A DNA stretch of 18,036 bases from Ichthyophonus hoferi (lineage: Eukaryota; Opisthokonta; Ichthyosporea; Ichthyophonida; Ichthyophonidae), in contig NAOQ01000044.1 of NCBI GenBank assembly GCA_002751075.1, positions 247,495-265,530 of the forward strand. Direction: 5' to 3'. The notes below the pieces were generated by a model, which saw nothing but the letters and a program-made list of their open reading frames with translations, had not been told where the DNA came from and searched no databases. The first letter of the stretch is position 1, and the number at the start of each line of letters is the position of its first letter. The position numbers were made by a program, and so were the translations under genes. This document shows, piece by piece, positions 9,655 to 18,036 of the stretch.

Positions 9655-9856
9655 AGAGCATTTTCAAGAAGAGAAAGTACATCAAACTCTCAACGTTTGT
9701 CTTATGGTCTGTGATTAATATCAAGAAGGTGAAAATCACTTTTGCCTCAGATTTGGAAGATTCATCTAGAAGAGATTTGCAGTACAAGTTTGTTACTTGT
9801 TGGGAACTAGTGACTACACCATGAGTAAACTTTGGCCTTGGCTCTGTTTCATCCAA
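9655..9856. other. Segment open on both strands, unrecognised
   Basis: The + strand is open for about 57 codons (9655-9824; KVKITFASDLEDSSRRDL, FVTCWELVTTP). The - strand is open for 71 codons (9856-9641; LDETEPRPKFTHGVV, LLDESSKSEAKVIF) with no ATG at its 5' end. The stretch is less AT-rich than its surroundings and follows a 13-base A run (9642-9654). It is not clearly shared with R2 copy B. It may be an exon remnant or transposon coding DNA; no motif decides the strand or the function. Confidence 0.3.
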
Positions 9857-11689
9857 TAGATATATGTCAATGACAAGCTTCTAAGAGTAATCCTCTATTG
9901 ATAACAAATTAAACAATTGAAGATATTTAATATGTATATATGTTTGCCCAGGTGAATAAACTTAACTTTTGTCTTGCTGACTAAATGTACATATACAGTA
10001 GAGAAAAATCCAGCATATTTGGTAAAAAACGGCCTATTGATTAGATCAATAATCCAATTTGTTTTGGTCAAAGTTGTTTTTTATAATTAAAGCCATTAAC
10101 ATAAAATTAAAGACATAGAAAAATAGTAATTTTTACAGTAGCATTCAGTCATATTTGTTTTTTAGTTGTATAATATATAATTTGATTAAATAGTATGTAG
10201 TAGTATGTAGCGTCTGCTTTGATACTAAAGCACTTAAATTAAACACATGCAATATGATAGGAGAATGTAGGTAGATTAAACCAATGTAATGATAAAACAT
10301 AAATTGGTGTTACTGATAGTGTCAATAATTTCACCTTGATATGGTACTGCATCAAAAGAAATTCCATAAAAAGGCTATGTTTAATAGGTATACATATTAA
10401 TTAATTTTATACCTTCATTTGACATTGTAAGTATGTATTATTCACAATCTCATAAAGTACACAACTTAGAGTAGAAAGTTATTTCTTTGTTTTGGTTGTA
10501 TTCTATTATAAATACTTCTTGACTTCGTCAAGATATGTTTTACACACAAATTAAAGTTTTTTTACCTTTAGCACTAAAACATAATATTGTGTATTTCTTT
10601 TGTAAAAAAATGTATAAAGGGATGGTTTGGTAAAACATGGAGTTAAATAAAATAATAGATTTATTAAAAAAACAAAAATACATACGGACATTTTTAGTCT
10701 TAATAAAGCCTGGGTACAGCTATTGCTTGATCTATTTTGGGGGAAAAATCCTCAATTACATTAAGCATGTCTTGTTGCATATCTGGTTATCATTAAGTAC
10801 ATATCATACTCAGTTTTTAAAATATAAATACATTAAGATTGCTAAGTGTGATTGGACTCATCTACACAGTGTCACTGCTGCATAGCGATACCAATTCAAA
10901 GAGTTTATTTATTTGTTTGTTTATTTATTGGCTATTGAGTTATTCAGCTATTAATTTATTTATAATTATTTAATTATAATTATTTAATAGCTGTGCATAT
11001 ATTAATAGACACCAGATCTTACCCTGGTAATTAATCGGCGCAGTCACATCCTTGTACAATTTAATTTGGTCTACCAATAATACGTACACTTTACAACTTT
11101 TTAAAACACCCAGTGTCATCAGTGCTTATCAATAAGATGTTTAATTTACACTAAGACAAGGTAATGTAAAATTTATTTATTGCTGGTATCTATATATAAC
11201 TATAAATACAAAGCCTGCTTTCAGATAAAACAAAGTATTATATAAATCTGCCTGCAATGTAGAAAGGACCGTTTTTTACAAATAAATGTTTTATTTGTAT
11301 TTTTGAAATTAACTCTTGTTAGGAGAATTAACTAACATCCAGGAGTAATCCTAACTATAGGTTTTATTATATCAAAGTCATTACTTTCATAACAAGCAAT
11401 TGTCACCAATAATCGGCTACAGTAGATTATTTAATATTTTTTGAGTATATTCATTGGGATCTCTCTGAACAGCAACAGAAAATGTATCAAGAGTAGAGAC
11501 CCCGAATTAATAGATGACTAGAGTGCTAAGAATTTAATGTTAGAAAATCATCACATTAATGATAACACTTCATTATGAGCATTACATTACATACGTGAGG
11601 GCATGTACAGTCAGAGATCCTTGAAACTGAGAAGATATTAAAAATCAACAAGAAATTACAGGTAGTCAAGTTCCAAATCTTGAATAGCT
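9857..11689. other. AT-rich intergenic sequence, no gene seen
   Basis: Only simple features were found: an exact 10-bp tandem repeat TAGTATGTAG (10191-10210), a TTTA/TTTG-rich run (about 10900-10930), and a TAATTATTTAAT repeat (about 10960-10990). An ATG frame at 10637-10885 (82 codons) is rich in Ile, Leu, Tyr and Lys. It begins in an A/T-only stretch and has no recognisable domain, so I treat it as probable chance. Confidence 0.55.
10191..10210. repeat. Exact 10-bp tandem duplication
   Basis: TAGTATGTAG occurs twice without a gap. It is a simple slippage product with no inferred role. Confidence 0.8.
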
Positions 11690-12530
11690 GTTTCAAAACT
11701 GTCGAAGTATTTCTCTACAAGTTTTTGGCTGAATATTTCGTGATCTCTTGTACAAAAATACTTATTGATTATATAGCTTTGAACTTTTAAACGCTCATTA
11801 GCGTTTAGAATGAAGTTTTAATCGATAATTAAGAGTTAGACATTAGCTAATGATGATTAATTAATTATATGATATTACTAATTATATTTAATTACGACTA
11901 GATGTTTAGTGCAGTCTAAAGCGTAAATTTATCGTGGTTTTAAATAGTGTTGGTCATTGGTATTTAATTACCCATAGTGATTGATGATAAATACGTGATA
12001 CATAGCATCCAAAATGGCCCTTTACATAATCATTGGACAGTATGTTGTGACATGTTAGATAGCAATTAGGTTGAGTACTTATTCAATAATAGGCTTATCT
12101 TAAATACTTATGACCTGGTTAACTGGCATTGACCTGAACCGAAAAATATATAACCAATCATTGGAAACTTAATCTGGATCCTGATTACGTAGTGTAGTAC
12201 AATAAAATAGCGTGTTTCATATTTATCTGTTATAGGAAGTAGTTACAATCATAAAGAAAAAAGATACTTCTACTCCTATTGCCCCATGAGTCAAATGTAA
12301 AACGGTCATTGCCTCTACAACTAAAGCGAAATTCGTAGTTAAAAAGAAGTGTATGTACAACTCTCCTTAGACACAAGTGAAGCAAAAACTTCAATAAATA
12401 TTTTTGAGGACTTTGATATTAATACAAGACCTGAGTTAAGTAGAGCTGAAGAAGGGCATCACATGTCCATGAACAGTGACGCCAAGTCCATGACAAGCAG
12501 TATAGATTCTTCAAAAAAACACAAAGTAGG
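11690..12530 (+). repeat. R2 repeat, copy B
   Basis: Diverged direct copy of 8640-9605, offset by 3054 bases at its left side and about 2925 at its right side. The difference of about 127 bases matches two of the 62-bp units present in copy A. It keeps the TATA motif (12147-12153), the 20-bp identical block (12173-12192) and the related acidic frame (open from 12349 to 12582 without an ATG). The left part, read on the - strand, is also open for about 52 codons ending near 11665 (KYFCTRDHEIFSQKL, then a Phe/Glu-rich tail). Copy A keeps a partly similar reading there (KYFCAKHH), but with stops. Function unknown. Confidence 0.68.
12147..12192 (+). promoter_or_regulatory. Candidate core promoter of R2 copy B
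   Basis: TATATAA at 12147 lies 26 bases before the block identical to copy A (12173-12192). An AATAAA word follows at 12199. The arrangement repeats that of copy A, which is the only support for function. Confidence 0.4.
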
Positions 12531-12582
12531 CACACAGATTTTCAAGTGTATTTATATTGGACTTTATGATTGTAGTCAGTAG
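12349..12582 (+). pseudogene. Acidic Ser-rich reading frame of R2 copy B, unrecognised
   Basis: Open frame of 77 codons beginning at GTG, preceded in frame by TAA, so there is no normal eukaryotic start. Residues 4-55 match the acidic stretch of R2 copy A (FED...I.T, HHMS..S.A.S, SS.DS). After about position 12530 the similarity ends. I do not recognise the protein; the region is best read as a broken relic of the same unknown gene or element. Confidence 0.42.
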
Positions 12583-13354
12583 GCTGTCCCATGTATGAAT
12601 TTTCTCCAATTTTCTATCAAGAATACTAAAAGCAATTTCCAATTAAAACCAGTATAATATTTACTTTTGGGTGACATTCCAAAGAGGGCTCTGACTATGA
12701 TAAATGAGGTTATTGTTATTGAGTTAATGATCTATATATAATAAACAAACTCCTTAATATTAAATATACTCCATCACTACAAGTCTTGCCGTATACCTAG
12801 TGAGGTTTTATTTAGCATCCTTTTTCCTATGGATGATCTATAGAAGGAATAATACTAACTGCTCAATTTTTTGTGACTGACAATCTCATGCATAATATTT
12901 AATGATTATCCAGACTCAAAACTTTATCACTTTTCACCAATCTATAGTTTCTTACATATTCATTGTAGCCTTAATGAATTTAAAATCATTCAATAGTGAC
13001 ATGTCAATCACAGCTGTGAAGACTGATAGTTGTTGATCATAGTATGTGCAACATTATATAAACAAAGGTGTATATGTGCTCCTGTTATTGTTCAATAAAA
13101 TTCTTGTTCACATATTAAAAGATATCTGAAATATCCACTCTACTATCTTAACGAATCTTGTATTGACAAGCTGTTATTCTTTGAAAACCAATAAAATTAT
13201 TTTCAATTAATAACAGATATTTTTTATATTGATTTTGGTAATAAGAGCCTCTTGCTCATTCTTAACAATAATAAACCCTCTTCTAGCTATGCCAGAATTT
13301 GAAGTTGTATCTGATTCTTTTATGCCTATAATCTTTTCTGTACACATATCATTT
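12583..13354. other. AT-rich intergenic sequence, no gene seen
   Basis: No coding, RNA or repeat signal found. The right end may include unrecognisable downstream sequence of the copia remnant at 13355-13694. Confidence 0.5.
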
Positions 13355-13694
13355 CAGTTTACCCCAAAAAGCTTGATTAGATTTTTTGAACTAACATGAT
13401 CTGCAGAATTAACAGAATGCATCTGTATAGAAAACCAGATTTTAGAATTGGCAATAGTTCTTCTGTCAAGGGTTGGCAGATAGTTCTGTTATATGTCGGA
13501 ATAACCAAGCATTACACTATTCTTTGCGTATTAAGAAAGTCTATCTGCCATCTCAAAGTAATATTATGCTTTACAACCAAATAATCTAAGACACTTACTA
13601 GAGGCCCTACCCATAATATTGAGATGTTTTCTGGTCTAGTGGAAGTAGCAGTATTGTTATGAAGGTATTTTGGAAGTGAAATAGATGCTTGCAA
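13355..13694 (-). pseudogene. Old copia RT-RNase H remnant (fossil)
   Basis: On the - strand, copia blocks occur in the right order and spacing. NNTATSTRPENISIL near 13665 corresponds to YLxxTRPDIxxAV of late reverse transcriptase. LVVKHNITLRWQIDFL near 13570 matches AVKxILRYLKGTxDFGL. YAKNSVMLGYSD near 13520 matches YxKNSxxLxGYSDADWAG, and LDRRTIANSKIWFS near 13465 matches DRRSTSGYxF of RNase H. An SSKNL block follows near 13395. It is strongly decayed (around five or more breaks) and of an age similar to the 6090-6600 remnant. Directly upstream on this strand lies R1 copy A, which may be more of the same element. Confidence 0.6.
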
Positions 13695-13783
13695 GCATCA
13701 ATATTGTGTTTTCAACCTTATCTATCTAGGTCAAATTGAGGGTCTTATATACTTCTTTAGTTGTTTTAAAATTGAGAATCATA

Positions 13784-14340
13784 GCAATCTGTGGGCAGTT
13801 CTGGCGACTTATCCACAGGCCTCAGGGTTTCCAATTAAGTGTTGTACAATAGGACTATATATATGTATGTATTATGATATTGTTTAGCAAACATTAAATG
13901 GATGCAGATTATTTGTGTGAGTGTACATGTACACAGGCATGCGGGGTTGCTACACATACCCAGGTGTGCTGGGGGCCACATATGTGTGAACGGCGTCTTT
14001 ATTATTGAGATTTGTTTTCTATTATATTTCTTTTTATCACCAGTGCTAGCTTTCTACTTAACACCAATGTTGCTAAGTTCAATAACTTAAATGGAACCAA
14101 TTATAAATATTCGTATTAGCTAATCTAACTCACAATAGGTCAAAGAGAACCACTAGAATTGTATGATCTTATCACAATACTTAAATACTATTATGTCCTT
14201 ATTTAGATGGTAAAGTAACTCATTTCCTCATTGATGTAATAGTGTTCATATGCTGCATACTATGACAAGAATTGATCTAGTTATGATCTGGGCTTTGATC
14301 AAACCTTCTTGCCCATTTGTGGCTAGCGATCTTGTAACAA
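13784..14340 (-). repeat. R1 repeat, copy A
   Basis: Two blocks align with R1 copy B in the same orientation. 13784-13845 aligns with 15366-15431, sharing CATAGCAATCTGTG and CCACAGGC..CAGG.T.TCCAATT. About 13917-14339 aligns with 15885-16270, sharing TATGTGTGA.CGG, CCAATTATAAATATTC at 14097/16043, ATAGTGTTCATATG and CTTGTAACA. The middle of copy B, including most of its long reading frame, is absent here. Read on the - strand the first block gives IGNPEACG, matching IGDPEACG of copy B. Strand is given as - because the linked copia sequences run that way; this is inference. Confidence 0.6.
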
Positions 14341-15351
14341 TAATTTTAAAATTAATTGTATTTATTCCAACTAAGCAGAGGCAATTACTTCTTGCATATA
14401 GTTAATCAACTACACATATTCAGATATTTAAACTACACAAACACAAATAATGCAAATAACTAAATTTAGCCACGGATACTTACTGCATATGTGTTATGCA
14501 TATGTTGTTCTATTGAATGTGGTATGTTGTAGCAACAATTAAACATTATTTATTTTATTAGCACATCCACCATGTGCCCTACATATAAGCTTGATCACAA
14601 GTATGTAACATTACAAACATTAACTAAGGATGATACTTATATCATAAGTAAATATACAATATTTTCCAGGAATCATTAATAAAATAAATCTAACACTATA
14701 TTAAATAGTAGTCCAGCAACACCATGATCATTCTAAAGTTTCTATAGTAGAATAAGAGAAGGATTACCTACAGTCGGTCAGTCATTATGCAGGAATCAAA
14801 CCGCATGTACGTACTTGTCCCAGAAGAGATGTAGTAAACTTAACTGAAATCACAAAGTACATGCCATAATAATTTATCTTTGGTTAAATTTCTCTAATAT
14901 TTTATAAAAAAAGATTCAATGAATTAGGGTGGTTTAATTATTAATGACATTTGATTTCAAAAGCCTGTCTATTTCCTGGTTGATAATTTACACCTATTGT
15001 TGCTGAACAAGTAGTCAATTGTCAATGGCAAATAATTTAACATGGCGTATTTATGACAATTGTTGAAGATGTTCACTGTTTCACTTTTTGGCTTAAGTAG
15101 ATAGATCATCATAAACATGAATAGCCATCTGGAAGGCCATACTATACTTGGTGGTGGTATGTCCAATTAGGTTAGTCCAAATGTTATTTAGATAATGTGA
15201 AGAATGAATTCTCTAGGAGAAAAATGCCCAGTAAATAATATTTGACATATCATAGGCATCACAGGAATTACTATCAATGGTATAAAATAATGCAATTTTA
15301 TAATTGGACACAGAGTTTGAGTTGCCTCCTAGAGATATGCATTATTCTAGA
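14341..15351. other. AT-rich sequence between the R1 copies, no gene seen
   Basis: No recognisable gene. On the - strand about 15050-15330 is fairly open in one frame (IYWAFFS, NNIWTNLIGHTTTKYS, AFQMAIHVYDDLS) with one stop, and an overlapping frame is open from 15166 to 14969. Neither shows a decisive family motif, though transposon pol sequence is possible because copia-like remnants lie on both sides. Confidence 0.4.
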
Positions 15352-15801
15352 TTACCATATATGGAAGGCATAGCAATCTGTGTTAATACTAGTGATTTGT
15401 CCACAGGCTTCAGGATCTCCAATTGTGTCATCGATAGTAGTTATTAATAACTTATTAGTATTGATGATAGCTGCTTGATTGTGTCTGTCTTGAATAGTTA
15501 TCTGTTGATCTAGAGTCTCAAAACCTAATTCTCTAAGTAACTTAAGATAATAATAATATTCCTGTTCTAAGGTAGGAGGAACAGATGCTTTAATATGTTT
15601 AGGTGCAAATGTAGAGATTGCACAGTGTGAACGATCATTAAGTGGAGCTAAGTTATGATGTAAATAAAAACTATTATCCCTGTCTAAAGTTAGTAAGCAA
15701 TTTTCAGGCTTCTGAGGAAGTGAGCGGTTTTTAGACTGTGTATTGTTTACAAGTGCTAGTGATAAGTTAGACAATACAATAACAATGTGTATAGAATCCA
15801 A
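15352..15801 (-). pseudogene. 149-codon open frame, probable copia-like pol fragment inside R1 copy B
   Basis: The longest open frame outside the young copia element. It has no ATG (it opens with TTG after an in-frame TAG), so it is not a complete gene. Weak copia-like signals occur in order. DSIHIVIVLSNLSL (residues 2-15) resembles the sequence around and after the YVDD box. EYYYYLKLLRELGFE (81-95) resembles the YxxxLLxxxGF block, and IGDPEACGQI (about 129-138) resembles the DPxxYRxLxG block before late reverse transcriptase. Spacing in the middle is about 25 residues too long. An RNase H reading (LLRELGF, then NQAAI) is a rival. The hydrophobic start could also suggest a secreted protein with four Cys. 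I favour a retroelement fossil at moderate confidence. Confidence 0.42.
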
Positions 15802-16273
15802 AATATTCTAGTGTACTAATACGAGGATGTCGTATTTGTCATAGCCGCCTATGTGTCAGTGGAACAAATAGAATTCAAAGATTTTGCATGTACAGATATG
15901 AGAACGTCGTGTTCTAACCGTGACCGCGTATGTGTGAGCGGAGCCCCTTTATTTAGTTTTGTTTTGTTTTATACTTTGTTTGTCTCTGGTGCTAGTAACT
16001 CTAGCTAACACCAAGACGTTAAGTTCAATCGCTAAAACAAAGCCAATTATAAATATTCATATTAGCAAATTCATCATTATGATAGGCTAAGAAGACCCAT
16101 TAGAATTTTCTAATTTTGCTATAGTACTTAAATACAATTGGCTAATGACACTTTATTTAGATTGATATAATAGTGTTCATATGAAATATATTATGAAAAG
16201 AATCGGTCTACTTATTATTCAGGCTGAGATCAAACCTACTTATTTATTAGTGGTTAGCAATCTTGTAACAGAA
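15366..16273 (-). repeat. R1 repeat, copy B
   Basis: The longer copy of the R1 pair. It contains the 149-codon frame (15352-15801), a tandem duplication (15820-15944) and the block shared with copy A (15885-16270). CCAATTATAAATATTC is identical in both copies (14097 and 16043). The copies look about two thirds to three quarters identical in the shared blocks, so the duplication is old. Probably two copies of one copia-like element on the - strand. Confidence 0.58.
15820..15944. repeat. Diverged tandem duplication of about 47 bp, 77 bp apart, in R1 copy B
   Basis: 15820-15865 and 15897-15944 align: TACGAGGATGTCGT / TATGAGAACGTCGT at the start and GCCTATGTGTCAGTGGAAC / GCGTATGTGTGAGCGGAGC at the end. 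Copy A has one corresponding stretch (about 13930-14000). The units are less AT-rich than their surroundings and hold several CpG-containing words. Role unknown. Confidence 0.55.
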
Positions 16274-16366
16274 GGAGACAAAGATAATAAGTATCTAAAA
16301 TATATCACGTTGGTTCTGCATAAAATAATCTTAGTTGTATGTTTTCTCTAACTTAGTAAGCCCTGA
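16274..16366. other. Short spacer right of R1 copy B
   Basis: No shared repeat and no gene signal; ordinary AT-rich sequence leading into the candidate exon region. Confidence 0.4.
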
Positions 16367-16492
16367 ATGACATACTACAGAAATATTAAGAGTATGAACA
16401 GGGCTTTTGATGTGTTTTATGATAAAGAGATGATCTGGGACCTTGGTGTCATGCCGACATCCTTAAAAGAAATAATAAGCAGGCCTTGCTAG
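16367..16492 (+). CDS. Small 41-codon ORF, hypothetical
   Basis: ATG at 16367 opens a 41-residue frame ending at TAG 16490. It contains MNRAFDVFYDKEMIWDLG and a PTSLKEIISRPC tail, with balanced, non-AT-driven composition. A second frame over 16436-16525 is also open (DDLGPWCHADILKRNN, then QALLGKDLKIENTLQ) and runs directly into the splice donor at 16526, so it competes as the true coding frame. Neither is recognised. Either could be the end of an exon, a short peptide or chance. Confidence 0.22.
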   Translation: MTYYRNIKSMNRAFDVFYDKEMIWDLGVMPTSLKEIISRPC

Positions 16493-16525
16493 GCAAAGAT
16501 TTGAAGATAGAAAACACGTTACAAG

Positions 16526-17337
16526 GTAAGTTCTTTACATATACAAATGATTGTGATATAAGCAAAATATCTTGGTGGCACCACTTAAATGTAACCTGAG
16601 ACTCGATTCCACATATCAAAACAGATCAGTGATATCATTTAAATTAACATAATAATGCCACATGCTGCTGCTACTCACCACAATACTATCACATTTTGAG
16701 TCCATATTTGAATACAACAGAGATTTCAAAGCTACTTTACAGAATGAGAATATAAACTCTATACTTTTTATCATTCCTGGCACACAGAACCTTTAATGCA
16801 TCCTGCTTCAGTTTATATTTATTATTGAATATAAAATTATTTAATGTAGTGTTTTAGTGCCAGATTGCCATATGTGATACTGCAAATTGGAATCACAGTT
16901 AATCTAAAAATATATTTATATAGTTTGCATGATAATAGTCCTTTTTCCAAAAATGATAACAATGCTGTGATAGAAGTAGATCTACTGATATGCTGACCAA
17001 TGCCCAATCCCATTGCCTATAGAAGTAGATCAACTGATGCCTAATCCTTTCGCCAAGAGAAGTTGTTCCTCTGATTTAAATATATTGCCCAAGGGATTGG
17101 GTGTTCTTAAAGGAATATTCTCCAGGTTTATTCTCATGTGGATAAACTAAGTAGATAGAAGCTTTTTTTATGTCATTCAATTTTCAATCTGTAATTGAAG
17201 CGATAAGCTAAACACATATGTAACTTATACTTCACTTGTTATTATTTTTGCCATACAACAACTTGCAAGTTGCCTTGTCACCTTATTAATAAAAATCACT
17301 TTTTATGTCTTTTACTCTACATATATTTTACTAACAG
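16526..17337 (+). other. Candidate intron of 812 bp
   Basis: ACAAG/GTAAGT at 16521-16531 is a full-consensus 5' splice site. CTAACAG/GG at 17331-17339 follows a T-rich stretch (17300-17330), is an acceptor-like site, and contains a CTAAC branch-type word. Composition is AT-rich inside and less so on both sides. Branch-to-AG distance would be unusually short if that CTAAC were the branch point. The pairing is inference; transcript data are lacking. Confidence 0.35.
16971..17038. repeat. Direct repeat TAGAAGTAGATCxACTGAT, 49-bp offset
   Basis: TAGAAGTAGATCTACTGAT (16971-16989) recurs as TAGAAGTAGATCAACTGAT (17020-17038), each followed by a related ATGCCxAATCC word. A short, recent-looking tandem duplication inside the candidate intron. 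Confidence 0.7.
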
Positions 17338-17656
17338 GGTTATGGGTTCCCTACATGACTCTTCACTCCCAATGAAGTCAACTATTCCACCTCTGTCACC
17401 TCAACATGGGGAATATTTTGCATACAGCAGTAGGACAACAGTTCCTGTTTCCCTTCCAACTGAACCAGCATGCCATTATACAACTCTGGTATTTACCCAA
17501 TACACAAGGTCCTCTTTTACAATGCCATCTTCCAGACCCCAATACCAGGATAGGAATGATCAAACAATGGCTTCTCCAGAATTTGGCACAACACAACATT
17601 CTCTGGGTACACTGGTACTTAACATTACAATTTATCAAAAAAAAAAAAGTCATTGA
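17338..17656 (+). CDS. Candidate exon or retroposed fragment; 104-codon ATG frame (17342-17656), hypothetical
   Basis: The stretch 17338-17625 is visibly less AT-rich than anything nearby and begins right after an acceptor-like CTAACAG. From ATG 17342 a 104-residue frame runs to TGA 17654; it is rich in Ser, Thr, Pro and Gln (STIPPLSPQHGEYF, RTTVPVSLPTEP, FTMPSSRPQYQDRNDQ), as in disordered regions of regulatory proteins. A second + frame (ATG 17406 to 17798) and one - frame are also open here, so low stop-codon content alone explains part of the openness. No domain is recognised. It ends in a 12-base A run (17637-17648), which could mark a retroposed cDNA. If spliced to the candidate donor at 16526, the frame joined depends on which upstream frame is used. 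Confidence 0.3.
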
Positions 17657-17668
17657 GCAAATTTGCTC
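17637..17668. other. A12 run followed by a 14-bp perfect palindrome
   Basis: Twelve As (17637-17648) are followed after six bases by GAGCAAATTTGCTC (17655-17668), which is its own reverse complement. It could form a small hairpin or be a dimeric protein site, or be chance. It marks the right edge of the less AT-rich island. Confidence 0.5.
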
Positions 17669-18036
17669 CTATGTATATTCTAGAATCTGCTATTCCTATT
17701 TATACAGAAAAAGTGCAGGATATCTCTTTTTTAGAATTTTCCAATACCATGAAAATGCTAATTTAGGCATACAATTAGTGTTAAAAATATATACTTAAAG
17801 AAAAACGCATATATAAAAATATGTTTATTTTTATATTGTCATTATGGATTGTTATCGATTGTTATCTTTATAAGTTAATTACTGTTGTATTTCTATTTAG
17901 GAAATATTTTAAGTATAAGATGTAGTAATAAATATATTAGATAAATGTTGTATAAGTAAATCTATGAATATTAGTATAATAGCTTAATTGTAAGTTGTAA
18001 CAACTGAACTATAAATTAATAAGTGTATTGTATTTA
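17669..18036. other. Very AT-rich right end, no gene seen
   Basis: No coding signal. Contains an exact 10-bp tandem repeat GATTGTTATC (17847-17866) and many AT runs. Nothing else could be supported. Confidence 0.55.

Noticed and set aside
10637-10885. 82-codon ATG frame as a small membrane protein
   Set aside because: Some hydrophobic runs, but they follow directly from AT-rich codons; no conserved feature supports it.
17406-17798. 130-codon + frame as a protein
   Set aside because: It runs through the A12 tract into very AT-rich DNA, and the rival frame at 17342-17656 better follows the composition island; neither is proven.
1-18036. CRISPR array, rRNA genes, bacterial operons or phage genes
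   Set aside because: No regularly spaced repeats, no rRNA-like conserved blocks, no ribosome-binding-site-led gene series; all recognised elements are eukaryotic transposons.

Overview
This is a eukaryotic, gene-poor, AT-rich intergenic window (roughly 30% GC by eye) made almost entirely of dead transposable elements of different ages. Nothing is prokaryotic in layout: there are no operons, no ribosome-binding sites and no intact long coding sequence. The signatures point to a fungus-like or other repeat-rich eukaryote: Ty1/copia retroelements, a Tc1/mariner transposase relic, and one clean GT-AG splice-site pair with a CTAAC-type branch sequence. I cannot fix the lineage from the sequence alone.

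Left end (1-3102): the 3' part of a fairly young Ty1/copia retrotransposon on the + strand. It runs from the end of the zinc-finger/integrase region through reverse transcriptase and RNase H to a polypurine tract and a 3' LTR of about 294 bp carrying CCAAT, TATA and AATAAA signals. It is broken, and its 5' end lies outside the window. It is followed by about 240 bp of unexplained sequence with a 43-codon ORF (3103-3341), then by the N-terminal half of a decayed Tc1/mariner transposase on the - strand (3342-3867).

Middle (3868-13340): mostly AT-rich sequence without genes. It holds a much older copia reverse transcriptase/RNase H remnant on the - strand (about 6090-6600). It also holds two diverged direct copies of an unrecognised repeat, here called R2 (8640-9605 and 11690-12530). 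R2 has a promoter-like layout: AT-rich upstream DNA, a TATA motif, a 20-bp block identical in both copies, then an acidic, serine-rich reading frame. Copy A has three tandem units of about 62 bp where copy B seems to have one, and this accounts for most of their length difference.

Right part (13340-18036): a third copia-like remnant on the - strand (13355-13694) lies next to one copy of a second direct repeat, R1 (13784-14340). The other R1 copy (15352-16273) contains a 149-codon open frame on the - strand that is probably also copia-like pol sequence. At the far right, a consensus splice donor at 16526, a consensus acceptor ending at 17337, and a less AT-rich island (17338-17625) with a 104-codon ATG frame suggest a possible host exon pair or a retroposed fragment.

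No functional pathway can be drawn. The window reads as a layered graveyard: one young copia copy, at least two old copia remnants, one mariner relic, and two pairs of ancient repeats (R1, R2) that are the least explained structures here.
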